From the NCBI GenBank assembly GCA_025352585.1, contig JANXTD010000540.1:1-7415 (forward strand): DNA of 7,415 bases, read 5' to 3'. Shown here in pieces: positions 1 through 4,971 of the stretch (within the stretch, counting starts at the first letter, position 1; the number at the start of each line of letters is the position of its first letter). The translations under genes were made by a program, and so were the position numbers. The notes under the pieces were generated by a model. That model was given only the letters and a program-made list of their open reading frames with translations, ran no database searches and was not told the DNA's origin. This DNA is from Fimbriiglobus sp. (GTDB lineage: Bacteria; Planctomycetota; Planctomycetia; Gemmatales; Gemmataceae).

Positions 1-53
1 ATGGCAATCACGACGAGCAGTTCGATCAGCGTGAAGCCCGGTCGGCGTGTCAT
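1..53 (-). CDS. Prepilin-type N-terminal protein, 5' fragment (cut by window edge)
   Basis: Only the first 17 codons are inside the window, read leftwards from an ATG at 53-51. They give M-T-R-R-P then GFTLIELLVVIA, the class III (type IV pilin-like) signal: a short basic leader, the G6/F7 prepilin peptidase site, Glu at position +5 of the mature protein (E11), and the start of a hydrophobic helix. A G-run (complement of 61-65) lies about 8 bases upstream and can act as ribosome binding site. Proteins with this N-terminus are cleaved and N-methylated by a prepilin peptidase and become pseudopilins or, in planctomycetes, members of the large DUF1559 group. The fragment is too short to say which. 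The N-terminal motif is clear; the rest of the protein is unseen. Confidence 0.85.
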   Translation of the reverse strand, partial: MTRRPGFTLIELLVVIA

Positions 54-83
54 GGCGAAACCCCCGGTGTGATAGACGCGACG

Positions 84-89
84 ATAGTA
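84..89 (-). promoter_or_regulatory. Possible -10 box of the prepilin-type gene
   Basis: On the minus strand the sequence reads TACTAT, about 30 bases upstream of the ATG at 53, which would give a short leader. No convincing -35 hexamer is visible at the usual distance, so this is a weak call based on similarity to TATAAT and on placement only. The rest of 54-276 holds nothing else I can support apart from the ribosome binding site of the next gene. Confidence 0.25.
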
Positions 90-276
90 TTACGCGACCG
101 GGCGTGCTCGGCGACCGGAAATCCCGAGATGCTTCCGGCCCGCCGCAGGCGCAGCGAGGGACGTACGAATATCGCTCTCGTCAAGAGCAAATCGCGGTCC
201 AAATAATCCGAGTGAACCTTTGGGCAAGCAGGACCGTCTAACGTTTGGCAACTATCCCTGAACATGGAGCGACAAG

Positions 277-1248
277 ATGAAAGGCTGGACCATTTGTATC
301 GAGCACAACAACCAGTATCGCAAACTCTCGAAAATACAGTTCACCAAGGAAGGCGGCTTCTCGGTCATAATGCCGTACCACAAGGAACGTGTAGGGGTCT
401 GTTTCAAAGTACCTCACGACCCGGTTTCCTTTAAAGACAGCAAGTTTGAGGGCTTCACACCTCTCAATTTTATATCTAGCTACAAAGCATCCAGTAGGGT
501 AAAAATGACCTACCACGCCGACGGGTTCGTGCATTTTTCGAGCGAGGAAGGCGGGGCAATTAGGTCGGGTAGGTATCCCGATGGTTCGCCAAAAGGCCTT
601 GGCATCTTTGTAGCACCTTTACGAACCCCCATCACCTCGGGTCCGTCCATCGGCTTTCTAACCTGGGGTGTCGATGACTACGACCTACTTCGTCACGAAA
701 ACAACAAAAGCAACTTCCTGAAGGTGCGTGATTGTGAGGCTAAATCGAGAAGGTGCAGCCACGACAATTTCAATGCGTACCAGACCGAAATTTTCGTTTT
801 TTCTCACATTCATAGTCGTTATATCTTCACGGATGCTCTTGATAGAGAGCGGTTATTTCTCACTTTTCCCGATGTTGAGCGGGCATTCGCATGGTTCAGC
901 TTTTTCGTAATACGAATTCCCAACTCGATGTCATTTTTGGGTGTTTTGACTCATCGTGTACGTGCTTCAATGCACAGTCCCTCAGGCTTCAATTTGACAG
1001 GACCAACTGACCGCAGATGGAGTCTTATGGCAATGTATCCGTCTGCACCAAAGGATTTTCCAATCCCTACCGCAACTGTAGACTATGAACCATCTACCAT
1101 AAATGTCCCGTTGCCCGAAACGAGTTATCGCAGGTACAGAGTGCGTTTCCACGCCAACTACTACATCAGAACCAAAAATGATGTCCTTTGGCTACCTGAA
1201 CAACCACTACGTGACGAGCACAGTACAGATGACTTAAATAACGTATAA
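277..1248 (+). CDS. AT-rich uncharacterised protein, 323 aa, probably acquired
   Basis: I do not recognise a characterised family. The start at 277 is supported by GGAG at 266-269, seven bases upstream. The protein is soluble-looking, with no signal peptide. A central block, about residues 76-130, has the most conserved-looking features: VKMTYHADGFVHFSSE, then GRYPDGSPKGLG, then P-I-T-S-G-P and GFLTWGVDDYD. The pattern resembles uncharacterised accessory proteins I recall from scattered bacteria, but I cannot name a domain. The C-terminal half is rich in aromatic residues (for example RAFAWFSFFVIRIP and YYIRTKNDVLWLPEQP). Base composition is unlike all neighbours: positions 781-840 have 22 G/C of 60, and codons such as TTT, ATA and AAT are common. 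The gene stands alone between divergent and convergent neighbours, which with the composition suggests horizontal acquisition. The coding call rests on the long open frame, the ribosome binding site and protein-like composition. Confidence 0.75.
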   Translation: MKGWTICIEHNNQYRKLSKIQFTKEGGFSVIMPYHKERVGVCFKVPHDPVSFKDSKFEGFTPLNFISSYKASSRVKMTYHADGFVHFSSEEGGAIRSGRYPDGSPKGLGIFVAPLRTPITSGPSIGFLTWGVDDYDLLRHENNKSNFLKVRDCEAKSRRCSHDNFNAYQTEIFVFSHIHSRYIFTDALDRERLFLTFPDVERAFAWFSFFVIRIPNSMSFLGVLTHRVRASMHSPSGFNLTGPTDRRWSLMAMYPSAPKDFPIPTATVDYEPSTINVPLPETSYRRYRVRFHANYYIRTKNDVLWLPEQPLRDEHSTDDLNNV

Positions 1249-1298
1249 GCCGAAGCAGGAATGTTCTGAATTCATACCGCTGAAATTTAGTGCGATAT

Positions 1299-1320
1299 AT
1301 GCATTGACATATCAATGCAT
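1299..1320. terminator. AT-rich hairpin between convergent genes, possible bidirectional terminator
   Basis: A perfect 9-bp inverted repeat, atgcattga and tcaatgcat, encloses a 4-base loop (cata). It lies 50 bases after the stop of the AT-rich gene and 24 bases after the stop of the RNA ligase gene on the other strand. The stem is AT-rich and neither side is followed by a clean T-run, so it is a weak terminator by sequence. It could equally be a protein-binding dyad or a relic of the element that brought in the AT-rich gene. Confidence 0.4.
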
Positions 1321-1344
1321 TCCTTGTCTACAGCCGAAACGCCG

Positions 1345-2460
1345 TCAAGCGTCGTCGCGCACTCGGTCCACCGCCGATGACGGCACGTAGCCGTCGAGTC
1401 GGTTGTTGTCGGGGCGGATCACGCGGAACAACGCCACGCGCGCCGGCCCACTCATCAGGTCGCCGCCGGACTTGCGGAACGGGAAGACGAAGCGGCGGGT
1501 GCGCTCCGGCAGCGACGCCAGCCGCAGTCCGAGTTCCTTGTCGCTGAGGTGCGCGACGGCCCCGGCCTCGGCGGCGACCTCGGCGATCAGGCCGTCGAGG
1601 TTGCGTTGCAGGGCCGCGACGATGGCGTCGAAGTCGGCCCAGAACTCCTCGGGCAGTTGCCGCCGCACCGCGTCGAGGTCGTCGCCGGCCTGCATCGCCT
1701 CCCACATCGACAGCGGACTCAGGCCCGACACGAGCCGGTGGACGCGGCAGTACTCGTCGCCCTTGACCTTGAGCCGCAGGCCGTTGGCGAAGCGGATCAC
1801 GAAGCCCTCTTCGGTCGTCGGCAGCGTCTTCGCCAGGGCCAGCAACTCCGAGACGGCCCCGAAGGCGCGCCGCCGGGTCACCGGCCAGCCGACGCCCTCG
1901 CCGACCGCTTGCAGCGCGGCGTAGTCGAGTTCGGAGCCGTCGCTGCGGTAGCCGCCGAGCAGGAACAGGCCCGTCTCGGCGTAGCGCACGACGATGCGGT
2001 TGGCCGGGTAGATCGCCTCGGCCAGGTAGGTCGTGCCGGGATCGAGCGCCGCCAAGTCGTAGCCGGCGACCCACTGCGCCGCCCACGCCGCCTGGTCCGA
2101 GACGAGGCTGCCCTTGGTCGCGCACCGCCAGACGCCGTTGTGGTGGAAGAGGATGATGAGGCTGCCGTCGAGCTTCTCGAATGCTTCAAACGGCAGGTCG
2201 GGGACGGTGCCGGCCTCCCCGACGTTGAAGAACTTGGGGAACGGCGTCGCCACGACCCGCCGGGCGTCGGCGTCGAGGATCAGCCCGCGGGCCAGCATCG
2301 TCACGGCGTCCCAGGCGCGGCCGTACACGGTCGCCTCGGTGTAGCAGTACAGCCGCAGGCCGTCGGCCCCGGCACTCTCGCGGACGAGTCCCGCGGCGAC
2401 CGCCTGGCGCAGGCCGTCCCAGAGTTCGTCGAACGGCAGCGCCCGCGCGGGGTGGGTCAT
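1345..2460 (-). CDS. T4 Rnl1 (RnlA)-type ATP-dependent RNA ligase, 371 aa
   Basis: The protein carries the covalent nucleotidyltransferase motifs of T4 RNA ligase 1 in order: the upstream ARGLILD (Arg58) and FPKFFNVGE (residues 74-82), motif I EKLDGS with nucleophile Lys96, a motif III-like segment LFLLGGYR (165-172), motif IV EEGFVIRF (217-224), and motif V LRLKVKGDEY with Lys231 and Lys233. The length nearly equals the phage enzyme (374 aa), including a C-terminal helical part. The family adenylates its lysine with ATP, passes AMP to an RNA 5'-phosphate and seals it to a 3'-OH; the phage enzyme repairs tRNA broken in the anticodon loop. The substrate here is unknown. I chose the ATG at 2460-2458 because GGAG lies about 10 bases upstream and the preserved motifs start soon after. 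The frame stays open upstream to 2841, but that stretch is antisense to ssrA and not protein-like. The gene is divergent from ssrA and convergent with the AT-rich gene. Confidence 0.93.
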   Translation of the reverse strand: MTHPARALPFDELWDGLRQAVAAGLVRESAGADGLRLYCYTEATVYGRAWDAVTMLARGLILDADARRVVATPFPKFFNVGEAGTVPDLPFEAFEKLDGSLIILFHHNGVWRCATKGSLVSDQAAWAAQWVAGYDLAALDPGTTYLAEAIYPANRIVVRYAETGLFLLGGYRSDGSELDYAALQAVGEGVGWPVTRRRAFGAVSELLALAKTLPTTEEGFVIRFANGLRLKVKGDEYCRVHRLVSGLSPLSMWEAMQAGDDLDAVRRQLPEEFWADFDAIVAALQRNLDGLIAEVAAEAGAVAHLSDKELGLRLASLPERTRRFVFPFRKSGGDLMSGPARVALFRVIRPDNNRLDGYVPSSAVDRVRDDA

Positions 2461-2563
2461 GGGGGTCGCTCCGCGTGGGGGTGGGGGCTTCGTCGCCCGC
2501 AAGGACGCGGCGCGAGCCGCGGGGGTTCGCCGCCGCGCGGTGGCCTTTCCTTTCGGGCGACTG

Positions 2564-2578
2564 CGGCTATGATAGCCG
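2564..2578. repeat. Small dyad overlapping the ssrA -10 box
   Basis: The sequence cggcta-tga-tagccg is a perfect 6-bp inverted repeat with a 3-base centre. It coincides with the candidate -10 hexamer of ssrA and lies in the region shared with the divergent RNA ligase gene. It could be an operator-like site or could let RNA polymerase read in both directions (the other strand reads TATCAT). Chance occurrence is possible for so short a repeat. Confidence 0.3.
2568..2573 (+). promoter_or_regulatory. Candidate -10 box of ssrA
   Basis: TATGAT differs from the sigma-70 consensus TATAAT at one position and ends 29 bases before the predicted 5' end of mature tmRNA. That is a suitable distance, since the 5' end of tmRNA is made by RNase P from a longer precursor. 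The -35 region is poor (around 2545-2550, ctttcc). The same hexamer occurs at 4917-4922, upstream of the solute-binding protein gene. Confidence 0.45.
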
Positions 2579-2602
2579 TGTCCGCTACGTATCACGGGAC
2601 TC

Positions 2603-3018
2603 GGGGGCGATCTGGTATCGACCGGGCAACGCGATGGGTCGCGCGGCGTGTCGAGGTTGATCGGCTGGCCTCGTAAAAAGCCAATCAAAACATCAACTGC
2701 TGAAACGCATGTTGCCTTGGCTGCGTAGAGATACCAGCCCCATCCCGTGCCCTTAGCCTGAGAGGGCCACGGTTTGGACGCCAAATCAGGATCGCGAGTG
2801 CTCGAGGGAAAGGGCAACCCGACCCGCTTCGACGGCCGCACTCGCTAACTACTCTGGTCGATAGCCCCTGGGGAATCCTGCTTGTGGGAGTCTTGAGGGG
2901 GGCGAACGGGCGACGGCGAGCGGGAAACCGCGAGTGCGTCGCGAGCGTTTACAAGCTACACACGTAGAAGCCGACTGATCAGTGCCACGGGACCCGGGTT
3001 CGATTCCCGGCGCTTCCA
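2603..3018 (+). ncRNA. ssrA: tmRNA (transfer-messenger RNA), one-piece
   Basis: tmRNA with SmpB rescues ribosomes stalled on broken messages and tags the product for proteolysis. The 5' end GGGGGCGATCTGG followed by TATCGACCGGG matches the conserved tmRNA start. The 3' end has a T-arm, CCGGG-TTCGATT-CCCGG at 2994-3010, then CGCTTCC (3011-3017) and discriminator A3018. GGGGGCG (2603-2609) pairs with CGCTTCC, using two G-T pairs, to close the acceptor stem. CCA is not encoded. The segment GGCTGGCCTCGTAAAAAGCC resembles the E. coli region just before the tag. The long P2 helix is visible as CGTGT (2647-2651) pairing with ACACG (2960-2964). Later stems are also visible: 2745-2753 with 2763-2772, and 2794-2801 with 2838-2845, consistent with the pseudoknot domain. 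The tag ORF is at 2699-2728 and a strong terminator follows at once. Open frames on the opposite strand here are spurious. Confidence 0.96.
2699..2728 (+). other. tmRNA tag-peptide reading frame (A-E-T-H-V-A-L-A-A, stop)
   Basis: Starting at a GCT resume codon (2699-2701), the frame reads AETHVALAA and ends at TAG (2726-2728). The stop is confirmed by the L-A-A ending that ClpXP-type proteases recognise in almost all tmRNA tags. The A-rich stretch just upstream and the preceding CCTCGTAAAAAGCC fit the usual position. A resume codon one or two codons earlier is unlikely, because resume codons are nearly always Ala or Gly and the preceding triplet is ACT. A nine-residue tag starting A-E and ending A-L-A-A is, as far as I recall, usual in planctomycetes. 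Confidence 0.88.
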
Positions 3019-3020
3019 TG

Positions 3021-3058
3021 AGAAAGGCCACCCGCAGACCGCTGCGGGTGGCCTTTCT
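3021..3058. terminator. Strong rho-independent-type terminator of ssrA, shared with the convergent gene
   Basis: A perfect 17-bp stem, agaaaggccacccgcag with its exact complement ctgcgggtggcctttct, closes a 4-base loop (accg). It starts three bases after the discriminator of tmRNA. The 3' arm ends in tttctt, giving a pyrimidine-rich tail on the plus strand. On the minus strand it lies 26 bases after the stop of the 268-residue protein and also ends in tttct, so it probably stops transcription from both sides. Confidence 0.9.
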
Positions 3059-3083
3059 TCGTTGACGATTCGTCGGCTCGTTT

Positions 3084-3890
3084 TCAGTCGAGGAAGGCGA
3101 CGCTCTTCATCGCCTTCGACTCGCCTTCGGTGTTCATCAGGACTTGGTGCCAGCCTGGCAGGCGGATCGTGGCGTGGTCGGCGTGCCGGACCCGGCCCTT
3201 GACGTAGACGCCGGGGTTGCGGCGCATCACTCGCCAGCCCCAGCTCCGCGCCTGCGGGTTGGCGGAGAGGATGCCCTTGTACTGGCCCTCGGTGACGCCG
3301 TTGGGTCGCCGGGTGCAGACGTAGACCGTCTCCCCGCCGGTGCGGTACAGCCACTCGGTCCAGTGCGGCTTGCCGCCGTTGCCGCGGGTGATCGGCTCCC
3401 AGGGCAAGACCAGCCGCGCGTCGGCAACAAAGTCGGGGGCGGGCAGGAAGAACCACTCTCCCTGGCGCACGAAGGCGGCGTTCTTCCGCCGGCTCCGGGC
3501 GTCGGCCCCCAGCCGCATCCCGGCCTGGGCGGCCACGACCGCGGCGGGCTTGAGCGCCTCCACGGCCTGGCGGACGGTGCCGACGGGGGCGGACTCGGGG
3601 ATGCCGGCGACGAACCAGTGGCGCTCGTCGTGCCCGCACAGGAACTTGCTCTTCTCCCCGGCCTCCCGGACCATCAGGAGCAGGTGGCGCTCGGCCGGCC
3701 GCGCGTCGAGGACGGTGACCTCGGCCCCGGCGTCGGGCCGGCGGGCGATCTCGAAGAACTCGCCCCGCCGGTCGGACTGCACGTCCAGCGAGACGGCCCC
3801 GGCCATGCGGCTGCGGCGGGCCGGGCGGTCGGCGACCACGAGGCGCGCCCCGATCCGGGCGAACTTGGCGTTGAGGAGATTGGTGTTCAT
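3084..3890 (-). CDS. Uncharacterised protein, 268 aa, with conserved-looking Cys/His/Trp motifs
   Basis: I do not recognise a named domain. No signal peptide or membrane segment is visible, so a cytoplasmic protein is likely. Segments that look constrained are FLCGHDERHWFVAGIPE (83-99), RRKNAAFVRQGEWFFLPAPDF (in parts, 134-154), GNGGKPHWTEWLYR (170-183), and a C-terminal block VRHADHATIRLPGWHQVLMN (234-253) ending in SVAFLD. The H-x-D-H cluster (His236, Asp238, His239) with His248, and Cys85/His87/His91, could bind metal or form an active site; this is inference only. The middle block around RQGEWFF, W-x-EPITRG and VYV resembles a recurring uncharacterised bacterial family I have seen without function. 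The start at 3890 is the first ATG of the frame; no good Shine-Dalgarno is visible because C-rich sequence precedes it, so the exact start is uncertain. GC-rich codon use matches the neighbourhood. Confidence 0.8.
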   Translation of the reverse strand: MNTNLLNAKFARIGARLVVADRPARRSRMAGAVSLDVQSDRRGEFFEIARRPDAGAEVTVLDARPAERHLLLMVREAGEKSKFLCGHDERHWFVAGIPESAPVGTVRQAVEALKPAAVVAAQAGMRLGADARSRRKNAAFVRQGEWFFLPAPDFVADARLVLPWEPITRGNGGKPHWTEWLYRTGGETVYVCTRRPNGVTEGQYKGILSANPQARSWGWRVMRRNPGVYVKGRVRHADHATIRLPGWHQVLMNTEGESKAMKSVAFLD

Positions 3891-3916
3891 GCCGGGGGGG
3901 ACACCGCCCCGGCTCG

Positions 3917-3946
3917 CCGGGTTCGCGGCGGGCGAGTCGAACCCGG
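3917..3946. repeat. Inverted repeat in the leader of the 268-aa protein gene
   Basis: A perfect 9-bp inverted repeat, ccgggttcg and cgaacccgg, is separated by 12 bases. It lies 27 bases upstream of the ATG at 3890 and just downstream of a TATCCT hexamer (minus strand, 3952-3947) that could be a -10 box. It may fold in the leader RNA or mark an operator. The TTCGA core looks like a tRNA T-arm, but the pairing geometry does not fit one. The remaining sequence to 4030 shows nothing else I can support. Confidence 0.35.
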
Positions 3947-4036
3947 AGGATAGACCGGCGGGCCGCGTGTCGCCCCGAACCTTGGCCCCAGGCCCCGTGT
4001 CCCACCGGGGTCTCGGCCCCGACGTATTACCGACTC

Positions 4037-4042
4037 AGGAGG
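4037..4042 (+). promoter_or_regulatory. Near-ideal Shine-Dalgarno before a GTG-started leader ORF
   Basis: AGGAGG followed by six bases and GTG (4049-4051) is the best ribosome binding site in the window. It does not serve the ATG of the SEC-C gene directly (50 bases further on) but the short frame that overlaps that ATG. Confidence 0.6.
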
Positions 4043-4048
4043 TGTCCC

Positions 4049-4108
4049 GTGGCTCCACAACACAACGACCCAGGACTGTCATTTCGAGACGATGAGCAAG
4101 CGGCGTAA
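4049..4108 (+). CDS. Possible 19-aa leader ORF overlapping the SEC-C gene start
   Basis: From GTG at 4049 the frame reads [19 protein letters not shown] and stops at TAA (4106-4108). It has a near-ideal Shine-Dalgarno six bases upstream. The stop lies 14 bases past the ATG of the SEC-C gene (4092), in a different frame, so ribosomes finishing this ORF would be placed to restart at that ATG, whose own ribosome binding site (GAGACG, directly adjacent) is weak. This suggests translational coupling. The alternatives are that it is fortuitous, or that the SEC-C protein once began at this GTG and a frameshift separated the two. The peptide itself has no recognisable function. Confidence 0.4.
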   Translation: MAPQHNDPGLSFRDDEQAA

Positions 4109-4406
4109 GGGGTTCCCGTCGGAGACGAAGGTGAAGCGGGGCGTCCGCGTCGTCCACGGGGACAAGGAGTTGCATGAGAAGGTCGGCCGCAACGACCTCT
4201 GCCCGTGCGGGTCGGGCCGGCTCTTCAAGAAGTGCTGCCGCGACGGCGGCGGCTTTCGACGGGGTCAACCGGGACCACTACTTTCCGGGAGTGACGCGCG
4301 GGCGGCACCGCCCGGCGACTGCGGGGGCCGGCCGCGAAACGACGCCGCCCGGCGCACCTCTGTCCGTGCGCCGGGCGGCGGGGTCGGCCGGGGGCCGGTT
4401 GACTAG
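4092..4406 (+). CDS. Small SEC-C motif protein, 104 aa
   Basis: The N-terminal third is basic ([21 protein letters not shown]) and leads into [18 protein letters not shown] (residues 32-49). This is a complete SEC-C motif, C-x-C-x8-C-C, with Cys37, Cys39, Cys48 and Cys49 as zinc ligands. The motif is named for the C-terminus of SecA, where it binds SecB and ribosomes, but it also occurs in many small stand-alone proteins of unknown role, so a secretion function is not implied. In most of those the motif is at the very C-terminus. Here about 55 residues of Gly/Arg/Pro-rich, low-complexity sequence follow, and the reading frame passes through the terminator of the neighbouring gene and overlaps that gene's stop codon. 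The tail may therefore be a read-through extension after loss of an earlier stop. Start assignment at 4092 is moderate; see the leader ORF. Confidence 0.72.
   Translation: MSKRRKGFPSETKVKRGVRVVHGDKELHEKVGRNDLCPCGSGRLFKKCCRDGGGFRRGQPGPLLSGSDARAAPPGDCGGRPRNDAARRTSVRAPGGGVGRGPVD
4343..4380 (-). terminator. Terminator of the small secreted protein gene
   Basis: A perfect 15-bp GC-rich stem (cgccgcccggcgcac and gtgcgccgggcggcg) closes an 8-base loop. It lies 22 bases after the minus-strand stop at 4403, and on that strand is followed by TCGTTTCG, a short T-rich tail. On the plus strand no T-run follows, so it mainly serves the minus-strand gene. It sits inside the 3' part of the SEC-C reading frame. 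Confidence 0.75.
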
Positions 4407-4729
4407 TTGGCTTCGGTCTTCTTCTTCTTCTTGGCCATGAACTTGACTTCGGTGGCGGTCTCGCCGTCGGCCTTGAGGTCGAAGCCCTTGACGGCCTTGT
4501 CGCCGCTCATCTTCTTGACGGCCTCTTCCATCTTGATCTCTTTGTCTTCGTCGAAGAACTTCGTCTTGTCGTTGAGCTTGTAGGTCTTCTCGACCTCCTC
4601 GCCCTTCTTGCCTTCCTTGACCATGACGGTCTTCTTGTCCTCGTCGAACTTGACGAGGCGGACGGGGCCGGCCAGGGTCAGGCCGACGGTCAGCAGCAGG
4701 GCGGTCGTCGCCAGCAGGACTTTACGCAT
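4403..4729 (-). CDS. Small secreted lysine-rich protein, 108 aa, function unknown
   Basis: I chose the ATG at 4729-4727 because it begins a textbook signal peptide: MRK, then the hydrophobic [16 protein letters not shown], with a signal peptidase I site after Ala20 (TLA-GP). GGAG lies about 10 bases upstream. The open frame extends to 4834, but the added residues are not protein-like and would bury the signal peptide. The mature part (about 88 residues) is highly charged and looks like short beta-strands: [32 protein letters not shown], then a final strand ATEVKFMAK followed by five lysines (100-104). No cysteines are present. It resembles small exported planctomycete proteins of unknown role, perhaps a surface or periplasmic polyanion binder, though this is a guess. 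The gene is divergent from the solute-binding protein gene and convergent with the SEC-C gene, and has its own terminator. Confidence 0.82.
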   Translation of the reverse strand: MRKVLLATTALLLTVGLTLAGPVRLVKFDEDKKTVMVKEGKKGEEVEKTYKLNDKTKFFDEDKEIKMEEAVKKMSGDKAVKGFDLKADGETATEVKFMAKKKKKTEAN

Positions 4730-4759
4730 GAGTCTTCGACTCCAAGTTGAGAGAGTGTT

Positions 4760-4800
4760 CGCGGCCCGCTGGTCCCGCCAGAAGGGCGGGCCGGGCCGCG
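4760..4800. repeat. Large GC-rich hairpin in the leader of the secreted protein gene
   Basis: Two nested inverted repeats form one hairpin: cgcggcccg (4760-4768) with cgggccgcg (4792-4800) outside, and cccgcc (4774-4779) with ggcggg (4785-4790) inside, with a small asymmetric internal loop and a 5-base end loop. It starts about 30 bases upstream of the ATG at 4729, so in the minus-strand transcript it would be a very stable 5' leader structure. It could stabilise the mRNA, regulate translation, or act as a terminator against incoming transcription. No T-run follows on either strand. Confidence 0.5.
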
Positions 4801-4916
4801 GAGACAGTATCGTTATTCCGACCCCACAGCCCACCCGGCAAGCCGAAAACTTTGTGAGAGGTGGACTCTGACAGGGTCTTCGCGCCGGACGGATCGCGGG
4901 GGCGGAGTCGCCACGG

Positions 4917-4922
4917 TATGAT
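4917..4922 (+). promoter_or_regulatory. Candidate -10 box of the solute-binding protein gene
   Basis: TATGAT lies 49 bases upstream of the ATG at 4972 and is identical to the candidate -10 hexamer of ssrA. No good -35 box stands 16-18 bases upstream. The call rests on the match and its placement in the divergent region 4730-4971, which otherwise holds only the hairpin at 4760-4800. Confidence 0.35.
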
Positions 4923-4971
4923 GAACCCCGGCGACCGCCCGACGTTCCGCCGACCCCTGGGGAATTCCGCC

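Noticed and set aside
1549..2676. 375-aa plus-strand frame opposite the RNA ligase gene
   Set aside because: A shadow frame caused by high GC at third positions; composition is Arg/Gly/Val/Glu-rich and it also enters ssrA.
2461..2841. N-terminal extension of the RNA ligase frame to an ATG at 2841
   Set aside because: The extension is antisense to ssrA and its promoter, is not protein-like, and the family length and ribosome binding site fit the start at 2460.
2965..3018. tRNA-Ser 3' fragment or att site left by an integrated element
   Set aside because: The T-arm and acceptor strand belong to the tmRNA, whose 5' half is found at 2603; no integrase and no repeated copy of the 3' end is visible in the window.
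2849..3031. Minus-strand 60-aa frame beginning M-A-F-L-M-E-A-P-G-I-E-P-G-S, and a longer overlapping frame to 4005
   Set aside because: These are antisense translations of the tmRNA 3' end and of the 268-aa gene, a classic phantom-protein pattern.
3917..3946. tRNA T-arm resemblance (GGGTTCGACTC on the minus strand)
   Set aside because: The arms pair over a 12-base spacer rather than a 7-base loop, and no acceptor or anticodon stem is present.
3144..4095. Long plus-strand frames opposite the 268-aa gene
   Set aside because: Low-complexity shadow frames without recognisable motifs; the minus-strand product has constrained blocks.
4730..4834. Upstream extension of the small secreted protein to 4834
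   Set aside because: It would put 35 non-conserved-looking residues in front of a clear signal peptide and would include the leader hairpin.
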